12,947 bases of DNA from Irineochytrium annulatum (lineage: Eukaryota > Chytridiomycota > Chytridiomycetes > Chytridiales > Chytridiaceae), in NCBI GenBank assembly GCA_027600665.1, contig JADGJL010000845.1, positions 1-12,947 on the forward strand, given 5' to 3'. Shown here piece after piece: positions 1-7,841 of the stretch (position 1 is its first letter; each line of letters starts with the position of its first letter). The notes beneath the pieces are model-generated. The model ran no database searches and was not told the origin of the DNA. It saw only the letters and a program-made list of their open reading frames with translations. A program made the position numbers and the translations under genes.

Positions 1-1477
1 GGATGGGGGAGGGTGAGGCGACTGGGGAGTTGCGGGAGTGCTGGCCCTCCGAGTCGGATCGGTACCGACCCGAGTAGTTCGACTGCTGGCCATCGGAGTC
101 GGACCGATAGCGCGCCGCTGCCGCGAGGATCGGGGCCGTGCTGGAATAAGATGAGGAGCCGCCGGGCTGCGGCTGGTTGTGCTGTTGCTGTTGCATCTGC
201 GCCGCCGGCGGTTGCTGCGTGTGCGTCGGGGACGCGGAAGAGGTGTTGAATACCGCCTGGACGTTGTTGTAGGTCGGCGTAGGGGCCTTGGCCGGCAGGG
301 TCGCGAACCCGTCGGCCGTCCGGTCGAACACCTTGAAGGACGAGCTCGCCACGGGCTTCGGCACCGCGCTGGAGCCAAAGTGCCTCGGTAGATTCTGGCT
401 CTTTTTCTTCTTGCTCCGGATGATGAAGGCGCCGCCGAGGATGGCGAGGACGATGGCACAGACGCCGATGATGACGGCGGGCATGACGAACGCGCTCATT
501 CCGTTGGACCCGGCCGCGCTGCTCCCAGCGGTGGCAGTCGCAGCCGGTTGAGCGACAATGACGGTCGTGACGACGATGGGCGCCGGAGGCGCGAACGTAC
601 CCGCCACGAAAGGGTTCGCCGTGACGGTAGCGGCAGACGTCGAGATCAGGGTGGTTGTTGTAGATGCATTGGACTGCTGCGCGATAAAGGCCGCGCAGCA
701 GGGGTCGTTTGGTTGGGCCGCGCACTGGGTGGCCTCCAGCGCAGCAGAATGGAAGCCGCAGACGGTGGAGTCCGTTTCGACGCCCGAAGAGCAGAAGCCG
801 GCATTAGCGGCCTGGGACGAGCCGAAGATAGTGCAGTAGTTTCCAAACGTCGCCGACACGGCACTCCGATGGTTGAGGGCCGCCGCGGTTGCCGTGGCGG
901 GGCACCCGTTGGGGTCATTAAAAAGATTGGAAAGCGTTGAGAAGGCCAGGTTGCATTGATAAGGGCAGAGCATCGGGCCGAATGGGTAGCCCGTTGCTGG
1001 CGCCGCACACCCGTTCGAGGTTGCATCGTAGACAAACCGGGCACACCAGAACGACACTTGATATCTTTTCCAGTGCGGGTTAGTTAAGGACTTGGAGCCT
1101 GGATGTTAGGGGTGTTTACCTTAATTGGTCGACATCCGCGAACACCCCTGTCGCGCTGCACCCGCTCGTTTCCACGAAATGCTGCGCGACGGCGTCCCTA
1201 TTGGAGACGTTTATGTTGATAAAAGCAGTCAGCGCGGTCTCGTCAGCGAAGCCCTGGAGGTTGTTGGGGTCGTAGAGGATGGGGTAGTTTGCGTATTCCG
1301 GTCCTAAGAAACGTTAGCATCACCCGGCCGAGCGTGTATGCTGGGGTCGCACTGACCACATGGCGTCGCTCCCGAGATGGTGAAGCACTCCTGTGCGAGC
1401 ACGGGCCGGAAGCCATTTAGAGTCGAACCGGCGAGGAAGAAGGTTGCCGCCAAGGGAAGGATGCGGAAGGACCTCAT
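1..1477 (-). CDS. Type I membrane protein with Frizzled-like Cys-rich ectodomain (3' end off the left edge)
   Basis: Spliced model: exons 1477-1357, 1303-1120 and 1064-<1; introns of 53 nt (GTCAGT..TTCTTAG, branch GCTAAC) and 55 nt (GTAAAC..AAAAG, branch CTAAC). The frame joins cleanly in phases 1 and 2, giving at least 456 residues. A signal peptide starts MRSFRILPLAATFFLAGS, with likely cleavage after ...VLAQ. The ectodomain (about 30-240) has some 14 Cys. Their order resembles a Frizzled/Mid1-type CRD: C31 and C40, then Y..YP..YDPNN, SGCS, VSFWC, and MLCPYQC (CxxxC) followed by NGCP. A Ser/Thr/Ala/Pro stalk leads to one TM helix (about 296-318, PAVIIGVCAIVLAILGGAFI) and a basic stop-transfer IRSKKKKS. 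The tail is disordered, with a short Gln run (QMQQQQHNQ) and an Arg/Tyr/Ser/Asp repeat. Secretion and topology are well supported. CRD membership is an inference from Cys spacing, and the ligand and role are unknown. No stop is reached by base 1. Confidence 0.8.
23..112 (-). repeat. Two tandem 15-residue (45-bp) repeats in the cytoplasmic tail
   Basis: In the reading frame of the membrane protein, 112-68 encodes RYRSDSDGQQSNYSG and 67-23 encodes RYRSDSEGQHSRNSP, a back-to-back imperfect duplication. Protein similarity exceeds DNA similarity. The RSDSD/RSDSE cores are acidic-directed serines and could be phosphorylation sites, which is an inference. The array may continue beyond the left edge. 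Confidence 0.75.
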
Positions 1478-2212
1478 GTGGGCTCTTTGTCTCGAGAGTG
1501 TACGCCCCGTTAGTGACGGTTGGGGCACAGAGGTCTTTTCCCAGACTAGGAATGGCCACAGGTCAACGGCCTCCAGGTCCTAAGAGTCGACAATGGCCGG
1601 GGTATGAACGGCGGGGGATGGGATAGCGGCGGGACGACGGCGTCGGGATGGGCCGCACTTGATGTGATCAACAACAACGAGTTATGAGGCTGCGAATTGG
1701 CTAGCAAAGCTGGAGGGGCCAGCAAGAGTATCGAACTTAGTGTCGACAACAAATCATATTCTGACTTCGGTCGGACCCTGAGGCTGCCGTTCACTTCATT
1801 AATCTTTCATTCTTTCAAACCTCCCGCGTCATCGCAGTAAACCCCAGCCTGCACTGCGCCCGAGCCGCGCGTCCCCGTCATTGGTTGCGTCGGGGGGTGG
1901 ACGCTTTCGCTCCGATTGGTTGCGTCAGGCCATTTATCATGCATATTTGGGCTGATGCGCGTACTGCACGTTGAAGCCTCGTTCTTGTTCTTTAGGAAAG
2001 CCCTCATGCGGAGATACGGTCCGATGTTCGATCCCGTAAATCTTACATGCCCGCCAGCTTTAACGGTGGGCAAGATGCTCAAACTTATCAATTCTACATG
2101 CTAAACTGAAAGGTTAATGCATGCCGGAACTCGCAGTGACCGCACGAGATGCAGCTTATTCGACTTGGACAAAAAGGAAGAGAACACTGTCATAAGAAAG
2201 CAATAATTTCGG
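1478..2212. other. Spacer between two minus-strand genes: promoter of the left gene, 3' flank of the right gene
   Basis: No ATG-initiated coding frame is convincing here. The open frames at 1546-1794 and 1807-2091 (minus) would need GTG or TTG starts. The part near 1478-2000 should hold the promoter and 5' UTR of the membrane-protein gene, and includes the duplicated CCAAT-type element at 1880-1926. The part near 2100-2212 is the 3' flank of the XPA-C-like gene; an AATAAG hexamer on the minus strand lies near 2155, about 60 nt past its stop. No TATA box is obvious. Confidence 0.5.
1880..1926 (-). promoter_or_regulatory. Duplicated CCAAT-type element
   Basis: The 12-mer ATTGGTTGCGTC occurs exactly at 1880-1891 and again at 1915-1926, 35 bp apart. 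On the minus strand it reads GACGCAACCAAT, so each copy carries a CCAAT core in the orientation of the downstream membrane-protein gene. The pair is about 400 bp upstream of that gene's ATG. CCAAT cores bind the HAP/NF-Y complex in fungi; use here is an inference. Confidence 0.35.
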
Positions 2213-3397
2213 CTACACATACAGTTTCGCATATATGGCGGCGAAGTCGTTTTCAGCGCGGATGTAGTCTACGACAGGTAAGTTGAACAGGGTAACGAGG
2301 TCGGAATCGCACCCACGACCCGTCAAGTAAACATCAAGAGCGCCAGCAAGGGCCTTCTCGTTCGCAGCATTTCGTATCAGCCTCTGAACAAGCTCCTCCT
2401 TCGTGAACCCCGCATCCATCTGTATGTACACAAAGCACGCGATCCTCTCGAGCCGCGCAACGACGCTGCCGCACGTGTCCCGCGAACTCTCGTACAGGAC
2501 GTTATCCACACAAGGCAGCGGCGTCTCTTCCCCGCCCTCCTCGTTCTCCCCCATAATTATCTTCTTGCAATCAATCAGCCCCGTCAGCTCATCCACCGCC
2601 ATCCCCAGCGCAGAAGCGATGCGATCCAAGTTCCAGCTCGCGTCGAGCAACCCCATCGCGACCTCCCGCGTCCGCCTCGATTCAACCTGATGCGATTCCA
2701 CGATCCCACGCACGGCTTCGTCCAAATCACCGCCCGCGCCCGTCACGTACGCTTCGGCTATACGCAGTCGAGAAGCCGCAGAAGGCTTTGGAGAGAAAGG
2801 GAGGATGGACGGCGCAGCCGCGGGATACGGGCATTGGTGGCATCCCTCTAGCCTCCCGTGAAGCTCGATCGCCCGGCTCGCCACCAAATCTCCTTCGTCT
2901 CTTTCATCAACCCCAGTGTCGTGCGCCGCGATCGACCTCTTGGACGCGCTCAAAGCGGGCTTCTCCGTCGCGTGCTCCTCCAGCGTCGACCGGCGGTACA
3001 ACCTAATCGGGCGCGTGAAGCACCGAGGGTTCTGGATCGTGACGTGCGGGAGCGTGTCGAGGACCGCGGGCGGGATGTGGAACTCTTTCAGGGCCTTTGT
3101 GCGGGAAATCATGGCACCGCCGCCGCCGCCGCCGGCTATCTTTCGCGGCGTCGACGACTGGGACTTCGACTTGGAGGATAACTTGGTGAAGGATCTGGGG
3201 AGGCGGCGGGTTGACGTGGACGGTAAGGAAGACGAGGCGGCATCGTGGCTTGTGGAGGGAGGATCAGGCCGTTTTGAAGGGGCCCGCTTCATAGGTGTGG
3301 TTGTCACGGGCTTCTTGGCAACGGCGGCCCGACGCCCGGGGGTCTTCTTCGGCGCCGGCTGGGACGACGACGAGAAGGACTTCGGGAGTGTCCTCAT
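2213..3397 (-). CDS. Uncharacterised basic protein with XPA C-terminal-like motif
   Basis: One uninterrupted frame of 394 residues, from the ATG at 3397 (MRTLPKSFSSSSQ) to TAG at 2213-2215. The frame is open slightly further upstream but only to a GTG, so the ATG is preferred. Residues 1-95 are a disordered Ser/Pro/Lys/Arg-rich tail ending in a Gly run coded by a short GGC repeat. Residues about 97-144 hold ISRTKALKEFHI, a Leu-Pro, an Asn-Pro, then PIRLYRRSTLEEHA. This matches the layout of the XPA C-terminal DNA-binding region (K-T-x-A-K-x-E-[YF] ... L ... N-P ... M-x-L-Y-x-[KR] ... E), which also occurs in uncharacterised fungal proteins. A second helical segment (about 206-235, SRLRIAEAYVTGAGGDLDEA) fits the part that follows the motif in those proteins. 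The C-terminal third looks helical and acidic. The XPA zinc finger is absent, so this is not XPA itself. A nucleic-acid-binding role is inferred; the existence of the gene is well supported by length and codon bias. Confidence 0.8.
   Translation of the reverse strand: MRTLPKSFSSSSQPAPKKTPGRRAAVAKKPVTTTPMKRAPSKRPDPPSTSHDAASSSLPSTSTRRLPRSFTKLSSKSKSQSSTPRKIAGGGGGGAMISRTKALKEFHIPPAVLDTLPHVTIQNPRCFTRPIRLYRRSTLEEHATEKPALSASKRSIAAHDTGVDERDEGDLVASRAIELHGRLEGCHQCPYPAAAPSILPFSPKPSAASRLRIAEAYVTGAGGDLDEAVRGIVESHQVESRRTREVAMGLLDASWNLDRIASALGMAVDELTGLIDCKKIIMGENEEGGEETPLPCVDNVLYESSRDTCGSVVARLERIACFVYIQMDAGFTKEELVQRLIRNAANEKALAGALDVYLTGRGCDSDLVTLFNLPVVDYIRAENDFAAIYAKLYV
3117..3134. repeat. (CCG)6 trinucleotide repeat inside the XPA-C-like gene
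   Basis: Six CCG units on the plus strand encode part of a Gly run (residues about 89-94) that separates the disordered basic N-terminus from the XPA-C-like motif. It is likely a flexible linker and could vary in length between strains. Confidence 0.8.
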
Positions 3398-3560
3398 TAG
3401 ATACAGGAAGATCACAACTTTGACTGATGTTTAGTGGGACTGTCCAGTTAACTTCTGAACTACTGGAACTGAATACATCGCGCAAAGGCTCCCATTTTAA
3501 CGCTGTTACGATCACACACACACCGATTTAAATAAGAATGCCGATGACACGCGGGCCACT

Positions 3561-3893
3561 TTACCTCCTGGTCACTGGAACGGCTAATTTCCTTGGGAAC
3601 GCAGGGCGACACGCTGTTTGTTGAGACTGGTTGGGGGGACAGTCCCCGAAAGGGGTCATGCCTCTATTACAGCTGCCGCAGAAACGAGACGCCTGCGCCG
3701 TCGGCAGCTGGCGTCGGCGATGCACGAGAGGCTGTAGTGACGATGACGGGCCATTGTCCACGTCAGGTTTGAATTTTGTTGAGTCGGAGATTGCGGCTAC
3801 AGTGAAGATCGGGCCATCTTCGTCGGCTCCTGGCATTATGGTAGCGCGATGGCACAGGCAACCAAGGCTCCCAAGCGGGGGAGAACCGCGCAT
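3561..3893 (-). CDS. Doubtful small ORF, 110 residues, with CxxC-type Cys cluster
   Basis: ATG-initiated frame from 3893 (MRGSPPLGSLGCLCHRAT) to TAA at 3561-3563. Near residues 80-95 it holds FCGSCNRGMTPFGDCP, a CxxC plus a later Cys that could suggest a zinc site, but there is no second complete CxxC. Codon use is less C/G-biased at third positions than in the clear genes. The opposite strand is also open across 3631-3903, so chance is quite possible. I do not recognise a family. If transcribed, it would end about 160 bp short of the start of the XPA-C-like gene. Confidence 0.2.
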   Translation of the reverse strand: MRGSPPLGSLGCLCHRATIMPGADEDGPIFTVAAISDSTKFKPDVDNGPSSSLQPLVHRRRQLPTAQASRFCGSCNRGMTPFGDCPPNQSQQTACRPAFPRKLAVPVTRR

Positions 3894-4263
3894 TTGTGAC
3901 TAACGACTACGCGGACGAGGTCGCCTCATATGTCGGCGCAGTTAGCGTGTGAAATAGGGCTCGGAAATCTATGTCCAAGTGGATGACCATGTTTTTTGTT
4001 TGAAGCAATCTGGAAAAGCATACGGTAATATGCAAGCGGCAGCCGTTAATTTACGATATGGCGAGTACAGTGCATTGAATGTTGACTTACGGACGAGGCC
4101 GGTTACTTTCATGACCATTGAAAAAAAGATATGTTTTTAAACCGCACGTACTTATTTTAGGATAGTGGTTCGCGACCATGGGACGCGAGTGACCAGACAC
4201 CGCTACGAAGCGAAGTAATTCAACCAAAAAAAAAAGGGCAAATAGTGAAGCGAAGTGGCCAGG

Positions 4264-4282
4264 GAGAGACATAGTGTCTCTC
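4264..4282. repeat. Perfect 8-bp inverted repeat with 3-nt loop
   Basis: GAGAGACA, spacer TAG, then TGTCTCTC. This is a short perfect hairpin in the C-rich part of the spacer upstream of the PAN-like gene. It is too short to assign a role and could be chance in CT/GA-rich sequence. Confidence 0.4.
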
Positions 4283-4840
4283 TCTGCGTTGGTTTCTTTC
4301 AGCACGACGACCAGAGGCAACATCACAACATCCGCCCATCGACGCCATCGTTCGGCAAACCTCCACCCGCACAGCAGTGGATGCCCAATCCCAGCCTTCC
4401 TCACCCGCCGTCCCAATGCCAGATGTACAACAGCTTGCGGACACGTCACCAAAGCGTTTACACCGCCGCCATCGCCGCCCCGCACCGCATCACCAGCCGC
4501 CGAAGAGCGCTTGACGCCGACGTCCGCGCTGGCTCATGCGTGGGGCGATGACGGGCGGCGGCCGCCGCTAGACAGGGAGGTTTGACGACGAGTGGCGGTA
4601 AAACAACAAAGCGACTTTCATTTCATCAATTAATCACTCATCAGGCTCAACGGTTCATCAGCACTCGCGGCATCGTGACCTTTGACCGTGCGATCTTGCG
4701 ATGGCCGCCATCAAGTTTATTCAGGCGACCGTCGACTCGATGACGTCGCGGGACGCTATAACCCACGTTGTACGTTGGATATGCTGCCATCTTGGAATTG
4801 GACGGCCGTGTTTGCGCGACTGACGCACCTTCTTCCCAAG

Positions 4841-5984
4841 CCTACACGTACTCGGCGGGCTACAACCTCCGTACCAACAACATCGGCGGATGCGACTCCT
4901 TCGTCAAGTACAAGACCCTTGACGACTGCGCCGTGGCCGCCTGTAAGCCCTGTCCAAGCGTACTTCCATTCCTTTGCTTACGTCCTCCTTTTTTTTTTTT
5001 ACAGCAAGGACTCCAACAACCCTCTTCGTATTCCACCAAACCCAGGGATGCTGTCTTAAGCAGTCTGTCCCGCAGCCCGACTGCGCGATCGTCTTCCCCG
5101 CCGGCGAGGCGCCCGATCGTCCTGGCATGAGCGTCGGTATGGTGTGGAACCTGAAGCGCACGACGGAGACGTCCGCTGGCGCGTGCAGGACGACGTGCGC
5201 GAGGACGGCGCTGTGCCTGTTTGCGCAGTACTCCGGATCGGACTGCTGGATGAAGTCTGGAACGGCAACGGCCGGCTGCATCGTCGGATGGGTCGACGCC
5301 ATCTTCACGTCTCCTCTATCGCCTGTCACGTCGGCGCCTGCGTCGCCAGCGGTCTCGCCGTCCTCCGCCTTTTTGCAAGTGATAACATCATCAAGCATCT
5401 TCCCGACCATCGCCACCTCCACCGTGACGTCGTCAATTGCCACCATCCGTCTCACCGTCACCGCGGTCAATGGCGCGGTCAAGACCGCGGCGATCCCTCC
5501 GAACTCAACCCTTACTTCGGCGCCGGCCGCGACTAACCTTGCCAACCTGTCCTTCCCGGACCCGCCGTCGCCAGCATGGATATCGGCAGGGATTATCGCC
5601 TCCGCCGCGTTGATCCTCTTGGCGCTCGGCGTTTTTGCGCTGGCCCTGACGCGGAGGAGGAGGCAGATGATGAATGACGAGCGGGACGCATCGGGGCCGG
5701 GCCCGTTCCGCGGCGGGTACGTCGCCGAGCACCACCGCGGTGCTCGGGTTAAGGTACCCGGTGAGGAGCGAGGCCCCGCGTCGCCTTCATCGTCGTCGTC
5801 GCCGGGCGGGTCTTCTACTTCCGCCGCCACGCAGCTGGTCAGGAATTCGGTACCGCCGCCCGGTTTTGGGACGATGAACGGCGTTGGGGCAATAGCGATT
5901 CCTTCAAGGGCAGCGACTCCAGCCCCATTCGAGATTAGACGCGCCACTACCGCGGCTGACTGGGGACGGTGGCAAGGGCCCTAA
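4841..5984 (+). CDS. Type I membrane protein with PAN/Apple-like Cys motifs (5' end unresolved)
   Basis: Certain exons are 4841-4942 and 5005-5984, joined over a 62-nt intron (GTAAGC..T12-ACAG) in phase 1; the stop TAA is at 5982-5984. This gives at least 359 residues. Two PAN-like modules follow each other: IGGCDSF...TLDDCAVAAS...LFVFHQTQGCCLK, and SAGACRTTCARTALCLFAQY...DCWMK. Both have the C...C...F.[FY]....C[CW].K pattern of PAN/Apple folds, which bind sugars or proteins. A Ser/Thr/Pro stalk with N-glycosylation sequons (NST, NLS) leads to one TM helix (ISAGIIASAALILLALGVFA), a basic TRRRR stop-transfer and a disordered Ser/Gly/Pro tail of about 110 residues. The frame is open back to 4762 but without an ATG. 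The AG at 4839-4840 after a pyrimidine tract is the likely acceptor. An ATG at 4701 and a good donor GTACGT at 4770 exist, but that splice gives the wrong frame. No signal peptide is visible, so exon 1 is missing or misread. Confidence 0.7.
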
Positions 5985-7841
5985 GAGTTGGGAATAGCTG
6001 TCTCTTGAGGGGCCGTTATTGCCTTTTCTCTCCTCTTTCCCCGCAATGAGCTTTTGTACATACCTTTCCGCGCACTTTTACGGCTGCAGGCACTTCTTTT
6101 GTTTAGCGTTTTCCGTCATTCTGGTATACTCCACCGCCTTTTTTTTTTCGTCGTTAAGGTTGCAATATACACGCCGCTCCGGTCGCTATGGAACATTTCT
6201 TCCCTCATTTCCACTTTTGTTCCCCCCTTTTAAAGGTAAAACCCACGCAGACGGTTCGACTTTAGCACTATTGCACAAGGACACTTAAAACTGGCGACCA
6301 CTTTCGTTCGTGCCGTCATATAGACTTTCGAATTGTTTTACTTTGCATTTCTCCTGTACATTCTCGATTTATAAGTGCGATTCTTCCTTTCATGCGCGAG
6401 TCCTTTCGCTGTCCCAACAGGAAACTTCGTCATGTTCACTTTGCATTTCTCTATCAACTTTATCTGGTTGTATTTACTTGTAAATTTTCTTCTTTTCGAT
6501 ATCGCATTCCTCTCATCAAAGGGCGGTTCCCCTGCAAACCGCACCTTGTTCGATTGCAATTCTTTTCCCCGGCAAAGCTTGCCAGCTGTTTGTATGTCCT
6601 TTAACTAGCGGAACGGGATCGAGAACGTTGGGGTAGGTTCTGTTCTGTTTTTGCAAGGCTGTTGTTGTACCTTCACAAACTCAAAAAAAATGCTTTGACT
6701 TGCTTTGTACTTCTTATCGCTGGCAACGGCGCCTTGAGTATGAGCACAATCACCAAGTCGCGCAGCAAGTGGCTAAAGTCTCGATGCCATCGCGCAGCAA
6801 GTCGCTAAGGCCTCGATGCCCACGCGACCACAAAGAACATAGGCGATTCCTTCGCCGGCTCGCCATGCCGAGCCCTCCCTTCGTCGAATTCAGGAATTGC
6901 AGCCACGGTTAGTTGTTTCAATCAAACAGAAGAAAGTGCAGTAAACGGAGGATGAGTTTACAAATACAAGATTACAGATGTGCGTGAATTCAAAATAAGC
7001 GAACGGCGCCATTTGAGGGCAACCGCTGGCTAGGATTTGTATTGACCTTATACAATGAGGAAAAAAGAAGGCGTGGAGAACGGAACAAGAGAAAAACAGA
7101 AGGGCGAAAACGAAGAGAGAAAGGCCACGAGTAGGATTTAATAACGTGACATAAGGAATCAAAATAGAATTGGAAGTGATGAAGAGGGACTAACGAGCGA
7201 GCCAGAGTCCGTTCAGCGGTGCACGCCGTCCTCGACGGCTTTCCTGCTCCGTCCAGCTCGATTTCTTCGCTGGCGTGATATGGCAAGGTCCATGGCTCCC
7301 CATCCCATGCGTCGATGACCCACCTGGGGTTCGATACTCAGCTCGCGGCTCGTCCACCGCGTTTTGCAGATGCTGTCATTCTCGTGGTCATATTGCAGGG
7401 TGCGACGCGAATGAACAGAGAAGTCGATTCGAATAGGCTGAAAGTAGGGGAAGGGCGGAAAAGTATACGGGGAAGTGAAAGCCGTAAAATCTCGATCAGC
7501 CAAATACCGCGAATCCCGTTATTTGATCCGTAATCTCCAGCGTCATGGGCGCTTGCGAGGCTGACAGTGCCTTCGGCCTAAGTCGCCCATGGCGCTGATA
7601 ACTGTCCGCGAACGTTGAATGAGATGGATCGAATGGCAGCTGGTTGGAGCTCTCTCGGCTATTGCTGTTTGAAGAACGTTTCCGCTCGGTGGCTCCGCGT
7701 GCCAACAGGATCATTCCCACGTTCCGAAATTTCCACTCACCAATTACAAAAAGCACAACGTCCCAACCGCCCTTTCTATCTTTCTTCACCGCACACCAAC
7801 CCATCCACTCCCATCTCCTCTCATCCTTCTCCTCCTCAACG
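5985..7841. other. 1.86-kb spacer: pyrimidine-rich 3' flank, tandem duplication, promoter of the GPI protein
   Basis: 5985-6690 is strongly T/C-rich and is the 3' flank of the PAN-like gene; open frames here (for example 6019-6288) encode only Phe/Ser/Leu-rich products of that bias. 6758-6821 is a 32-bp tandem duplication. 6900-7200 is the reverse, purine-rich on plus, which is what the 3' flank of a minus-strand transcript looks like in this window. 7173-7323 (minus) might hold an unmodelled exon. 7730-7841 is a C/T-rich leader directly before the GPI-protein ATG. No RNA gene was found. Confidence 0.5.
6758..6821. repeat. 32-bp imperfect tandem duplication
   Basis: Copies at 6758-6789 and 6790-6821 start TCGCGCAGCAAGT and end CTCGATGCC plus one base, matching at 28 of 32 positions. 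The period is not a multiple of three, which argues against selection on a protein here. It lies in the spacer after the PAN-like gene. Confidence 0.85.

Larger units (their letters stand above)
3398..4840. other. Spacer between divergent genes, largely without coding evidence
   Basis: This stretch lies between the 5' end of the XPA-C-like gene (minus) and the first certain exon of the PAN-like gene (plus), so it should hold both promoters. 3420-3560 is the probable promoter/5' UTR of the left gene. 3561-3893 holds a weak ATG-initiated minus ORF, listed separately. 3900-4260 is AT-richer, with short A and T runs (A10 near 4225). 4255-4600 is C-rich with several short overlapping frames that lack ATG starts. 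An ATG at 4701 in good context opens a 40-codon frame that may belong to exon 1 of the next gene. Confidence 0.45.

Noticed and set aside
3398..3415. GTG-initiated six-residue extension of the XPA-C-like protein
   Set aside because: Nuclear fungal genes almost always start at ATG, and one lies in frame at 3397.
4087..4485. Minus-strand frame of 132 codons with a hydrophobic stretch
   Set aside because: It begins at GTG rather than ATG, the hydrophobic part comes from A/T runs, and there is no supporting gene structure.
4904..5947. Long open frame (347 codons) on the minus strand
   Set aside because: It is antisense to the PAN-like gene, begins at GTG, shows no domain, and is expected from GC-rich coding sequence on the other strand.
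6019..6288. Plus-strand frame rich in Phe, Leu and Ser, looking membrane-like
   Set aside because: The composition follows directly from the T/C-rich 3' flank; there is no codon bias or domain.
7310..7345. tRNA T-arm-like GGGTTCGATAC
   Set aside because: The T stem has a mismatch and wobbles, and no matching acceptor stem, D arm or A box lies at the right distance on that strand.
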